A DNA stretch of 64,000 nt, from NCBI RefSeq assembly GCF_037975245.1, contig NC_092570.1, positions 15,386,001-15,450,000 of the forward strand, in the 5' to 3' direction. A program made the position numbers and the translations under genes. The notes beneath the pieces are model-generated. The model was not told where the DNA came from. It saw only the letters and a list, made by a program, of their open reading frames with translations, and did not search any database. This stretch comes from Apostichopus japonicus. Its lineage: Eukaryota; Echinodermata; Holothuroidea; Aspidochirotida; Stichopodidae. Shown one piece after another: positions 47,650-58,296 of this stretch (position 1 is the first letter of the stretch; every line of letters starts with the position of its first letter).

Positions 47650-50600
47650 TAATTGAAATCGTAGTGTATATATATATATGTATATAGATATATATATATT
47701 TATAAATATAATTGAAATCGTAGTGAGTTGGAAAATCCAGAACAGTATTTACTAGTTGGTTTTCGTCTCCTCCACAGATGCTCGAACATATCCGGGCGTT
47801 TCCAGTGAAGACAAAATTTGGGTCTTCCAGATTGGACATTTCGGATCTAATACTCAGTATTTGTAAGATATGCAGATATGTTTGTTTAAACATTTATCGC
47901 TAATTGTTATTGAAAATCAATCAGTTCTCATCATGAAGTTTGTAGACTATGAATGCTGATTTTGAAAAAGCTTAAAGGCATTGAAGACTCGCCCAAAACC
48001 GCGTGCGAAAAAAAAAAAATTTCTGTTGCTTGCAAGTGACAATTTGTTCGTGTCGCTACAAAATGCAGAGAGGAATGAAATGTGATACCTTGTTATCTTT
48101 AGCTTGACCTGAGATGTCCATCTCTTTATCGTGTATACACTGTGCTGTGGGTATTGACCGCAGCTGTATGTACTGACTGTACACTAGTGTCTAATTACCG
48201 ACGGTAGCAAGCTGGTGTGCATTTTCTGGGATCGATGGTGGTGTCTAACACTTCTGTTACACTTCATTCGAAACTAGGTCAGATAACCGGCATTAGACGT
48301 TTCGTTTTGCGCGAGTCTTCACACCCTTAAATTGTTCAAAATTCTGTTCTGCAACTATTATATTTGACCGTCTTCATTGGGACAGACAAATTTTACTCAT
48401 ATGACTGAATTTTCTTTCGAATAGCAGTCACCAAGATATTCTTTAGCCGCAAGACGGCCTCGAGAGCAGAGGCTGGGCCACAATTATTTCACCGATACCT
48501 GTATATATGTGGAGAGAGAGAGAAGTGTGTCTGTTTCACATTGAAGTTTTACTAAATTTACACATTTTCACACAGGGACGAAGATTCCGGAACTATTCGT
48601 GGATATGACGTCGATGTGACCAATGCTGGTATGCTTTCTTCCTTCTCCCCCCCCCCCCCCTTATTTTTGGGCCCAAAATTGGGGATAAATAATTCCCTCC
48701 ACTTTCGTTCTTTATAGATTACAGTGTAATGTTATGTCAGTTGTATGAAAGCCGGTATACACTTTAACTTGTATGTATGGTATAGTCACAGTCAAATCGG
48801 AGGTTTAATTGAAAATCAGTTAACGTCTGTACCTAAGAATGCTTCGAACCGCGTAAGATACATTATAGAAGTGCTTTTATTGTCAAAATACATGGTTTGA
48901 ACATACAAATTAGCCTAGTTACACTTACAGCTATAAACTTAAGGACCAACTCACATATTCCTAAGAAACGCACTATTTCTTTAAAAATGAATATATTTGT
49001 ATAATTTCACCACACACCTGCAGCCCCTATATACTTGTTTCAATCTGATCCATTGAAAAATTACAAACCAGTTTGTGCAGTTGTGGTATATTTATCAGTC
49101 TAAATACATGCAGATGTCACGAAAATAGAGACATATTTGGCTTTATCAAAGCATGTATTATATCTCCTCAGTTAACCATATACCCCCCTAATATGGACTT
49201 TCCCCCTAATATGGACTCCCCCCCCCCCTTATCTTAATCTATACTGATTAAGAAGATCGAATTAAAGAAAAAGGGATTGGCACCATGATCATGGGCCTTG
49301 CAGCCGGGGGTGGGGAGGGAAAGGGTTAAGAGGTTCCCTCCCCCCCCCCACTCTAAACAAACTATTTTCAGGGGAACACGAAGATGCATATATATGTACA
49401 TAAACTTTTAGCATGCACAGTAAGATACCTCCATAATGATTTGCTGAGAAGACAATTTCAGAGTAAATGCATCTTTCTGATATATATATATTTTTTGTAA
49501 TGCTAGAAATATCGCTTGAATGCATGACCGCTTTAATGCTTGAAAAATCGCTAGAGAACAAGAAATATCAGAAGAGGCTGATCTTCTGGGATTTCCCTCC
49601 CCCCACCCCCCCCCCCCCCCCCCCCCCAGATAATGAAAAAAGCGTATCTCCGTATTTGGAAATATTGTCCTTTATTGCCCCTGATTCTAGACTTTTTGCA
49701 GGATACATCAAGGGTGCTATAAAAAATATATCACGCAAGCAAATCCAATGTAGTTAAAAAACAAAAAAGGAATTTTACAACTTTAGACTGGTTTGATTAA
49801 AAGTCATTTTCTCTTTTATTTCAGTCTGCCAAATTGCCAATAAGAATTGTCGCCTTGTATGGGACTTGTATGAGCGATGCTGGGATTCCCAAGTAGGACA
49901 GAGACCACGTGGTGGTATGGGTCTCATGGGCAGTTCTTGGTATGACGCATGCATTGGTAAGTAACATATAATTCATTCCTCTATTACCTGTCTCATCTAT
50001 GCATACGCACTCTGATCTACCGTTTATACCCTAAGCACTGGTAAGATTCTTGCATTATTACTCATCACAATTACTTTGCTATAAGTTCCAAACGTTGCTT
50101 GATAAGTTTGAGTTCTTATTTAGTAATGGTATAGGTGCTGAATATATCAAAATTAAATATTTATAAACTCTAAGGTTAATTTGATGAAATCACTGTGTTC
50201 ATCCTCTCGTTCATAACAGGCTGGTACCATACCAGGGATCGTGCACGGACCTTTGCATTTTCCACTCCGATCGAGAAGGCCCTACAACCCGTCTTCTATG
50301 CGAAAGCAGGAACATCGAGTCCGTTAAACTGGCCAAACTTTGCCGGACAAACTGTCGGCTTTTTAGATGGTTGGTGGATTGATGAGCGCTGTCTGTCACG
50401 ATATAATCCTACCGTACGTTTGAAATATTTGACCAACAGTTTTCAATACAAGTAATGGATTACCTTTATTTACCCCTTACATGTCTCCGCCTTACAAATG
50501 TACTATTACAACCTATAGAATAACAATTCTCATGTAACATATTTTATTCGCACACTTTCACTTTCTTCCAATTTTACGCATTCAGGAATTTATCAATTAA

Positions 50601-53318
50601 TCATTATTTACAAGTGTATATTATACTCTACGGGTGGATGCGCCTAGATAAGGAGGCTTAGAAAGAGGGGCGGGAGGACGGAGGAGGGAGGGTAGGGTAG
50701 AGGGTAGGAGAGCGGGTAGGAGAGCGGGTAGGAGGGAGGGTAGGAGGGAGGGTAGGAGGGAGGGTAGGAGGGAGGGTAGGAGGGAGGGTAGGAGAGAGGG
50801 TAGGAGGGAGGGTAGGAGGGAGGGTAGGAGGGAGGGAGGGTAGGAGGGAGGGTAGGAGGGAGGAGAGGAGGGAGGAGAGGAGGGAGGAGAGAAGAGGAGG
50901 GAGGAGAGGAGGGAGAGGTAGTGGTTGACATTTTCACCCATTTGTTCAATTCTTTGGGAGTACACTTTGTCAGTTTCTCTACAGGATAGTTTCATATTTG
51001 TTGATTTTCTAGGGATTCGATCCCCTCAGCAATTCACAAGTTATCCATTACCAAACGGAAGAAGAGGCCGTTGCTGCATTGAATTCTGGAGAGGTAACTT
51101 ATTACTGAGTAGCGCCAACATATTTATTTATTTTTTTTTCAGTTCAGTGAACCGTAAGAGATGACAAATTGACTTTTGTGTGTTTCGGTATTAGGCCTAC
51201 TTAAGTAAAATTTCAGTAATAATTACTAATACGATAATTGGTCAAAATATGACCAATGGATACATTTTTTAATGAATCTTTTGCGATAACGATACCACAA
51301 ATTTCTTTGTCCAGAATTTTTTTTTTATATTGGTATAAAATAATTTTTGGAATTTTACTTCACTTTTGTTGAAAGGTAAGTTCTACAGTTCCTAATGAAA
51401 TGCAACGTTTTTAGTTTCAGATTTTATCATTGCCAAAAAAAAAGGAATAATATTTACCAAAACCAACCCAAAAGAAATTACTGCTTTCACTAGTGATTCA
51501 GAAGCTCACAATATGTTGGCATAAAAATAGTCTTAAAAGCACAAGTGTAAACAAACCTTAATTTTATCAAAGAGGATAGGTAATATCTAATTATGGCGGT
51601 CTCGAAAGTAACGGCGAGTCCCTATTGGTCTAGCCTTGCCCGGTATACGCCCATGTGGATAGCAAATAGTTACTATCTATTGAGTTGTACCTGTACACCA
51701 TAGCTGTCAGTCAATAGCCGGAACGGTGTCCAATTCGGTTCGTAAATACAAAACCGGCTCCCAAACTTGCTCATATACCGTCTACGAACTCTTCCGACGT
51801 TAAAGGATTGAGCAATCTACCATCCTACCATGAAGATTGATTAACCTATGTATATAAGCATAGTAAAAAAGAGTTGCTTCTGTCTGTACCTTCGCTCTAA
51901 CTAGTGTGTATGTGTGTATGTATGTATGTATGTATGTATGTTTGTATTTTAGATCCTCCTGCAAGCAGGAACTCGCGAAGAAGCCATCATTGGCTTATCA
52001 AAGCCGCAAGCTGACCGAAGTCAGTCTCTTACATTCATATTTAACGTCCATGATTATGAATCATTGTTAATTGTCAACAACTCTGTAACTGGACGACATA
52101 CATTAATCTTGGAGTGACTCGAACCGGGGAACTTATGATTGGAAGGCACCGGCGTTAACCACTGAGCTAACACTCCACAGAATGTAGAACCTCTGACACT
52201 CGTAGAACATTGATATTAACTTGTGTGACCATTACTATAAACTACTATATCACAGATTGACTTATTTTTTTAAATTTTTCCTAATGCAGATTGATGTCGG
52301 ATTCCTCCCTAAGGTAGCCTTTCTGGACGAACACCCGGATATAGAGTTGGTCTTCACGCCACCCTCTGATCAATGCGCCAATGGTGGACCTGGTCTCATG
52401 ACCCCCAAGGACCAATTTGAGTTGTTAACCTGGTGGAATGCTGCCTTTGATAACCTTATCTCTACCAGTGAATATAGAAGTATCTGTGACAATATCAGAG
52501 AGGATCACGGTAAGTCCATCTGCAGATCTGAGATGGGAGGGGTGGGAGGGGTGGGAGGGGTTGGGAGGGGCGGGAGGGGCGGCAGAGGTAGAGGGGCAGG
52601 GGAGGGGCAGGGGAAACATTTTAAACAATGTTAAGAAGTAGTGATATTACCGCCTGTGGCTGGTCATGGTGAGCATATATATGTAAAACATATTGACCAA
52701 ATATCTGAATATTATAGACACATGGTCTGAGGAAGGGGATGGGGTGGGATGGGTGAGGGGTGGTGGGTGGGGAAGACAGTGGAGCATGGTGAATTCGTAA
52801 ATCTCTCTGTTAGTATGCTACAGCGGCCCCGACACAGGGTTAACATTTTGGAGTTGGAGAGGTAGTGAGGAGGAGGGGGGGGGGGGGTGGCGTGGTGAGG
52901 CGGACAGGGCTCAGACCAAAGTTTAGTGATGGTGTAATTGTTGACTGTTGGGTTGTAGGGGGGAGGGCACCATGCCTGCATCCCAATAAATTTTGAAAAT
53001 TATTGGAAGTTGAGGAGGGGAAAGGGTCCTTGGTCACCTCTCTAGTGTCCGGGTCCCATATGATGGTAAATCCTGGTTTAAAGCAGCGTATTGTGTTAAT
53101 CTCGTTAATCTTTTCGGTGATACTCTATTGTATAATCCCATATCACGTAATATAAGGTCATTATTTTAAAACTAAATCCAAGGTTCATTTTCAAATAATG
53201 AAAGTGGGTCACTATTATAATCTTCTTACAATGACCTCTGTCATATACTCTCTATGCCTACTTTATCATTGCAGGTGACCAACCTGGAGCTGATCCAGAA
53301 GATGTCTGTGTGGCCTAG
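46555..53318 (+). CDS. type II membrane protein with extracellular solute-binding (SBP family 3) domain, eight coding exons
   Basis: Exons 46555-46765, 47778-47862, 48576-48628, 49825-49956, 50220-50413, 51013-51093, 52290-52509, 53275-53318 sum to 1020 nt: 339 codons plus stop, all frames compatible, all borders AG/GT. Residues 1-28 are polar and cytoplasmic, 29-52 a transmembrane anchor, 53-70 a Ser/Gly linker, 83-325 a periplasmic-binding-protein type 2 domain: [24 protein letters not shown] (typical GfDvDl), [21 protein letters not shown] (typical D...T.eR....FS.P; R168 matches the ligand-carboxylate arginine), [17 protein letters not shown] (typical eal.aL.sG.iDa). Eight ectodomain cysteines suggest disulfides. 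There are no M1-M3 channel helices, so it is not an ionotropic glutamate receptor. In bacteria the family captures amino acids for ABC importers. The ligand and role here are unknown. An upstream non-coding exon is implied. Confidence 0.9.
46827..47207. mobile_element. hAT-type MITE (Charlie-like ends) in SBP-domain gene intron 1
   Basis: 381 bp with perfect 15-bp TIRs CAGGGTTGTCCAACC / GGTTGGACAACCCTG and CGGCCCGC-rich subterminal sequence, as in Charlie-type hAT elements of vertebrates. No clear 8-bp target duplication remains. Confidence 0.75.
47410..47745. repeat. TA/TATG microsatellite ending in SINE family 2 fragments
   Basis: Alternating TATATG/TATATA runs, with AATATAATTGAAATCGTAGT present twice (47647-47666, 47706-47725), the second joined to GAGTTGGAAAATCCAGAACAG, the reversed SINE family 2 3' end. 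It lies immediately before exon 2 of the SBP-domain gene. Long open frames here are repeat artefacts. Confidence 0.8.
47778..47862 (+). CDS. SBP-domain gene, exon 2
   Basis: Acceptor CTCCACAG, donor GTAAGA. It encodes residues 71-98 (first codon shared): [20 protein letters not shown], the first strand of lobe 1, matching the 'kivvGt' opening of family 3 binding proteins. Confidence 0.82.
47976..48326 (+). mobile_element. TTAA-flanked MITE, copy 3
   Basis: 351 bp, TTAA at 47972-47975 and 48327-48330, ends AGGCATTGAAGACTCGC / GCGAGTCTTCACACCC. It lies in intron 2 of the SBP-domain gene and is nearly full-length identical in plan to 28437-28786 reversed. Confidence 0.82.
48576..48628 (+). CDS. 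SBP-domain gene, exon 3
   Basis: A 53-nt exon, acceptor TTCACACAG, donor GTATGC. It encodes [17 protein letters not shown] (99-116 region), the strongly conserved G-[FY]-D-[VL]-D helix start of the family. Too short to be seen as an open frame on its own. Confidence 0.88.
49825..49956 (+). CDS. SBP-domain gene, exon 4
   Basis: Acceptor TTTATTTCAG, donor GTAAGT. It encodes residues 117-160 from [13 protein letters not shown] to GSSWYDACI, with four of the eight ectodomain cysteines (C118, C125, C135, C159). Confidence 0.9.
50220..50413 (+). CDS. SBP-domain gene, exon 5
   Basis: Acceptor CATAACAG, donor GTACGT. It encodes residues 161-225: the T-x-x-R...FS-x-P ligand motif and the lobe 1-to-2 crossover ending with [16 protein letters not shown], which matches the 'l.GktVgv..Gt' segment of binding proteins. 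Confidence 0.92.
50680..50927 (+). repeat. GGGAGGGTAGGA repeat in SBP-domain gene intron 5
   Basis: Tandem ~12-bp purine-rich units with closely spaced GGG runs on the sense strand, giving G-quadruplex potential in DNA and pre-mRNA. The intron is 50414-51012. Confidence 0.9.
51013..51093 (+). CDS. SBP-domain gene, exon 6
   Basis: Exactly 27 codons, phase 0 at both ends; acceptor GATTTTCTAG, donor GTAACT. It encodes residues 226-252, ending in [13 protein letters not shown], the lobe 2 helix that precedes the G-x-[IV]-D-[AV] strand. A different, longer open frame overlies it and is spurious. Confidence 0.88.
51905..52177 (-). mobile_element. tRNA-derived SINE, family 1 copy in SBP-domain gene intron 6
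   Basis: Minus-strand head has acceptor-stem arms TGGAGTG / CACTCCA still complementary, A box TTAGCTCAGTGG, B box GGTTCGAGTC (52116-52125), the same body motifs as 60982-61245, and a TACA-repeat tail. The intact acceptor stem suggests a fairly young insertion. Confidence 0.85.
52290..52509 (+). CDS. SBP-domain gene, exon 7
   Basis: Acceptor TTCCTAATGCAG, donor GTAAGT. It encodes residues 253-325 from [20 protein letters not shown] to [10 protein letters not shown]. It completes lobe 2 and returns to lobe 1; the helix [15 protein letters not shown] is the usual C-terminal 'lr..vn.al..l' helix. Confidence 0.93.
52530..52890 (+). repeat. G-run rich segment of SBP-domain gene intron 7
   Basis: GGGAGGGGT units start 23 bp after the exon 7 donor and recur at 52736-52785 and 52855-52890. 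No coding; readthrough frames here are artefacts. Confidence 0.8.
53275..53318 (+). CDS. SBP-domain gene, terminal exon
   Basis: Acceptor TATCATTGCAG. It encodes [14 protein letters not shown] then TAG. The penultimate cysteine (C337) may pair within the ectodomain. The 3' UTR follows directly with two AATAAA signals within 75 bp. Confidence 0.85.
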
Positions 53319-53372
53319 AAAAGACAACTCGAACCCCTTCAGTCTTCCGAGATTATTTACGAGCTTTGGTGT

Positions 53373-53389
53373 AATAAAACAGAAATAAA
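53373..53389 (+). terminator. polyadenylation signals of SBP-domain gene
   Basis: Two AATAAA hexamers, 53373-53378 and 53384-53389, lie 55 and 66 bp after the stop codon, so the 3' UTR is very short and the gene is complete at this end. Confidence 0.8.
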
Positions 53390-53399
53390 TCGATAGATA

Positions 53400-54635
53400 T
53401 TTGATTTCTATATATGCATCATTTCTGTAAATGTGATTTGCATATCTTTGGACTTTCAACAACAAACACATATATCCTTGAATATTAAATATTTAGTCTG
53501 TCAAGTATATTTGGTCTGTATACCTCCTATAAAAAAATATATATAAAATAATTAAAAAAATCAGATTCTTGCTTTTCTATGGTAGAAATTTATAATAATC
53601 TAGGGATTCTCTTTTGTTTCTGATTGTTAAACTTCACTGGTTTACTAATTTCTCCTGTTGACATTCTTCAAATATATCATAGTTCTTCCAGTGTAATATT
53701 TAAAACACCAAATATGTTGGATTTCTAGCTGATCAAAAACTTGCGTTATTTTTTTGAAGTCTTCATGTTTTTACTTTCTCTGCAGTAGAAAATGAACCCC
53801 CAAACATATTTGTCCTTTCCATGGCCGACCACTTGGTCAATTGGTTCAGGGTACTGACCCTTCTTTTCTATTTGAAGCAACGTCCAAAGAGGCTTACATC
53901 GTTCTCTGATTAACCATGAGAATGACGAAATTGTGAGTGTGTCTATAGGTTGACCTTTGTCTAATTTTAATGAATGGCTTTTACATCATATTCTATAATT
54001 ATACGAGCTTAAAGTGAAGTTTGATTTAGATTCTATCGAATCATATGCTTTGTGGGAAGGAAATGCTGAGTTAACACTACAGAACAATATAAGAGATCCG
54101 TATATCGTCCTACCCACACACGTTGGCTATCACCGTAATGAAAATTAGCGAGCTGCTATATAGCCAGCAACTCCGAGACAAAAGAGCTATTATCTGCTGT
54201 GAACAAAATTCAGCAGACACACACAATAGCGTAGTACTCTGGCTTAATTTAACTAATTTAAAACCAGTCAATGATGTTGACCGTTCGAAGTCAATCAGCA
54301 CAATGACGGCGGTATTTAGTCAGCCAGCGCTTCTCACGTGGTTCTGGAATGTAAAGCATGATGAGATAGAATTACAAACCCCCCCCCCCCACCAAATAAG
54401 GGTTTGGCAAATATTTGTGACCAAAATCTGGCTACGCATACAGCCAACCGATATTCGGTAAAAGTTTGTGCATTTACACAAGTATTTATGATATTTTAAC
54501 CAATTTGAAATATCAAAACACCTTGAATTGGATAACAGATGGTTCACAAATTATATAGAAATTTCCTGATTGTGCATTTTATTTTGGTACCAGAGCTTTT
54601 CAAAAGTTTCAGAAGTGTAAGCACAAAAGTCACAA
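53400..54635. other. 3' flank of SBP-domain gene
   Basis: AT-rich, no recognisable gene; one C-run at 54378-54392. Confidence 0.5.
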
Positions 54636-54639
54636 TTAA

Positions 54640-55182
54640 AGGATTAGTTCAGGTGTCATACATGTTTATCTTATATGAAAGAAGACAATAAAAGAAACAC
54701 AATGATGAAGAAACTGTTCAAATATCTTATTCCGTTATGGAGATATTCAAGTTTAAAGCTGAAATCAGACTAGCTGTGATGTCACATCCTCACATTTCTG
54801 AAAAGTCTTTGTTATTTTATTAAATGTTTTGTGAGATCTTATGACTTACAACCAAAAGATATGTCATGTGGATCTCATATTTGTCAAGGGAAGTATCAGA
54901 GATTTAACATCTGAAGAATTTTTGATTATATGTTTTTTTGATTTGTGAAAAAAATGTAATTAATTTTTATTAAAATATATTCACACATGTTAAGAAAGTG
55001 AGGATGTGACATCACACCCTCACGGTTAGTCTTTCTACACCAGTCATTTTCAAAGAAATTTTTATATCTTCAAAGCGTGATATCTCCTAAACAGAGCATG
55101 CTATCATGGTAGTTTCTTCACTGTTCTGTTTGCCTTTTTGAGCTCTTTCAAGATAGACATGTTAGACACCTGAAACAATCCT
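54640..55182. mobile_element. long-TIR (fold-back) TTAA element
   Basis: 543 bp between TTAA sites (54636-54639, 55183-55186). The first 37 bp and the inverted last 37 bp differ at only a few positions, and complementarity continues with gaps to the blocks GATGTCACATCCTCAC (near 54778) and GTGAGGATGTGACATC (near 55000), giving inverted arms of about 190 bp. Kolobok or piggyBac-like by target site; no ORF. Confidence 0.8.
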
Positions 55183-56356
55183 TTAACCATATGGGCATAT
55201 GCAACGAAAACAAATGCTGGCGTTCCATGCGGGTTTATAAGCCTGTCTACAATGTCTTTCATTTACCGCGGTGTTGACAAATATGTATGTTTTTGCTACC
55301 ACTATATTTTCACATTTTCACATTCTCTGTTTATTCACATATAAGTAATGTTCCGCATTCCGTTGTTTTTTGTATACCAATCAGTAAATACAATTAATGA
55401 GGTAATACTTTAATTGAACCCGTGTAGCTTCATTCTTTCTTTTAATCATTTGGCCGAAAGCAGTTGGTTTTAATTATGCAAACCGAAGTCAGGATTATTG
55501 AAAACAAGGTAGCAATTATTAATCAAACTTGGACAACTTTCCGGACAGAGTTTTTTTCCTTTTATAGAGCAAGAAGTTCATAATAGCAAGAAATTACAGA
55601 TGGTCATTTTGCCGCCAAACTGTAGCATGCTAAAACGTTTCAAAATTATTTTCAGGGGGCGGGGGCGGGGGGAGGGTCGCTATTCCTACAATCGAGAAAC
55701 GAGATTCTTGAATAATGTTCACTATTTGTTCCACAATGAATACACACTGTCTTATAGGCACACGACAGAAAGACAATCGCTCTACATTGGTTTAATATCC
55801 AACACACTATGCTGGACTGGGTGATGGAGGGGGGGGGGGAGGTTGTCGAGGTTGGGTATATTATGACAGAGGGGTAGCGATAAAAAAAGTCCTTTTAGTT
55901 CAGTCTAAAATGTTATATAACACTCCTTGCTGTGTTCTTTATAAACGAAAGAGGTAATTCCGCGAAACGAATTGCTTGTCCAATATAATCCACACCAACT
56001 CTAACCTTAGTGTTTCTTCTTTGCTTGAGTAAAGCGGTCTGTTGAATAAAAGCTTTATTCGAAAAACATAAATCAGGTAACCATATTGCAGCCAAATGTT
56101 AATATCAAAGTACTTTTCGATTGGGGAAAAGATGGGGCGGGTTGGGAGAGAAGGGGACGGGTTGGGGAGGGGAAGGGGTGGAGAAGTAGTGTTCTGACCC
56201 TCCAAATTATTACGAGATTCGAGAAAGTTTAAATCAGAAAAGGGATAATCTTGGTGCTGTAAACTATACTTGTGGAATGTTTGACTAATTTACAGGTATA
56301 TAACATCTATACACATAAATGATATGCACACGGCTGAACAAAGACCTTATACTATC

Positions 56357-57577
56357 GGAAGCCACTAAATACTAACCCCTACAGCGGGTCGGACCATTTC
56401 GAGTGCCCTCGGAACTCGGTTTCGGGTGCAACTGTGCTCGGCGCTCTCGGTTCCCGAATTACGTTATTTTGCCCAGGTCTCGGAGGTTAGTTGACTCTAT
56501 GTAATAACTTGTGAGACCTGCTACTCGAGATAGAGATAGATATAATAGCGGTTTGAAACGGTACTTCTAGTTTTTAAATGATATTTGTAAATAACCAGGT
56601 CTTGGAGGTTAGTTGACTCTATGTAATAACTTGTGAGGCCTGCTACGAGATAGAGATAGATATAATAGCGGTTTGAAACGGTACTTGCAGTTTTTAAAAT
56701 GATATATGTACACAACCAGGTCTAGGAGGTTAGTTGACTCTATGTAATAACTTGTGAGACCTGTTACTTGAGATGAAGACGGATCTAACCGTTTGAAGTG
56801 AATTTTGCAGCTTTAAATTTGATATTTGTACACAACCAGGTCTAGGAGGTTAGTTGACTCTATGTAATAACTTGTGAGACCTGTTACTTGAGATGAAGAC
56901 GGATCTAACCGTTTGAAGTGAATTTTGCAGCTTTAAATTTGATATTTGTACACAACCAGGTCTAGGAGGTTAGTTGACTCTATGTAATAACTTGTGAGAC
57001 CTGTTACTTGAGATGAAGATAGATCTAAACGTTTGAAGTGAATTTTGCAGCTTTAAATTTGATATTTGTACACAACCAGGTCTAGGAGGTTAGTTGACTC
57101 TATGTAATAACTTGTGAGACCTGTTACTTGAGATGAAGATAGATATATGGGTTTGAAACGGTACTCACAGTTTTTAAAATGATATATGTACACAACCAGG
57201 TCTTGGAGGTTAGTTAACTCTGTGTAATAACTTGTGAGACCTGCTATACTTGAGATATAAAGATAAATACAACAGTACTTTATTGCAGCTTTCTTATATA
57301 CATTTGTTAACTTAAAATGTCAAGAATAAACCGTGAAACGTTTGGATATATTTGTGTACTTGTCTCCTATTTTCACCTCTTTTACTTAATCGCGAGCGGG
57401 ACTTGGCCCGGCAATTCGTACGTGTTACACGAGCTCGTACCCGCACTGTACACGTGAAATGTACAACATGTGCATCTACGTAGTTATGCAAGACTGTGAC
57501 GTCAGGTGAGATCATTCTCGCTCGGGATCCTTACCGAAGAACCGAACCGCTACGCGGGTTAGTATTTAGTGGCTTCC
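56357..57577. mobile_element. TIR element with 9-bp target duplication and internal 120-bp satellite
   Basis: Perfect 22-bp TIRs beginning GGAAGCCACTAAATACTA, imperfectly extendable to about 36 bp, and a perfect 9-bp target-site duplication TATACTATC (56348-56356, 57578-57586). 1221 bp with no transposase. TSD length and GG ends suggest a Mutator- or Merlin-related non-autonomous element. The interior is dominated by the tandem array listed next. Confidence 0.85.
56473..57255 (+). repeat. 120-bp tandem satellite, seven units
   Basis: CCAGGTCT starts at 56473, 56595, 56716, 56836, 56956, 57076, 57196: the period is 122, 121, then exactly 120. Each unit starts CCAGGTCTaGGAGGTTAGTT and contains a 7-bp inverted repeat (CAGGTCT ... 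AGACCTG). Central units are near-identical and outer ones diverged, as expected for expansion by unequal exchange. Confidence 0.95.
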
Positions 57578-58296
57578 TATACTATCGGGCTCAGCTAACC
57601 TTTGACCTGGTCATGTGTAGTATCTATGTCCACTTTCCAAGAGCCTCGTGATACATACTTGACGCAACGTCATCATCTTCATCTACGGATGAACCTACAG
57701 TTTCGATGTTTGATAGGCGGGAGGGGAGGGGGGGGGGGTGAGAGCGGATCAAGTTGTTGGATTGTCGTGCAAATGCAAGTGGTCCTACCTTGTTTATGAA
57801 GTAAAACTGAACTATAGTCATAGTGTATACTTGTTTTTAATTATGTCCAAATATTTTCAAAAATCCACAGCCACTAGAAGCTTGAAGGATGAATTCATAG
57901 GCAAATAATTAATTGTGATGTCGTGAAAATCGTCCAAGGGGTAATTTTTTAACACTTGACCTTTAATTTGATTATTTTTTTTAATATGCTTTAAAGATGC
58001 TTTAAAGATCAATTCCAGAGTTGAGACCACTTAACATATAGATGATATCAATAAAAAAAATATGTAAAAAATATACTTCCCAAATAGCTCAATACAAGAA
58101 AATATAACATTCCCTCTACTCTCTGAACAGTGGTTCGAATAAAAACTTTTGAATTGAGTAGCTTTCGGTATAATATTTATTTCTTGAGAAATAACCCTTT
58201 CTATGATCAGGGGCTCATTGATTAAAGTGTCTCAATTACCAAGTCTATACAATCAGACTATAGGGGTCGGCGTGTCAGAAGCAATACATATCTCAA

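Noticed and set aside
47346-47893. Long Tyr/Ile-rich frames on both strands
   Set aside because: Products of the TA/TATG microsatellite; only the short segment 47778-47862 on the plus strand is a real exon.
50621-50995. Pro/Ser/Leu repeat frames on the minus strand
   Set aside because: Antisense of the GGGAGGGTAGGA intron repeat.
51950-52040. Possible extra SBP-gene exon (open frame after TTTTAG)
   Set aside because: Sequence belongs to the reversed SINE; exons 6 and 7 already join in phase 0 to a contiguous domain.
46555-53318. Ionotropic glutamate receptor
   Set aside because: The ligand-binding lobes are contiguous; no pore loop or M1-M3 helices between or after them, and the gene ends with poly(A) signals.
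46555-53318. Bacterial contamination as source of the solute-binding domain
   Set aside because: Seven introns with consistent GT-AG borders, animal-type repeats within introns and AATAAA signals show a eukaryotic gene.
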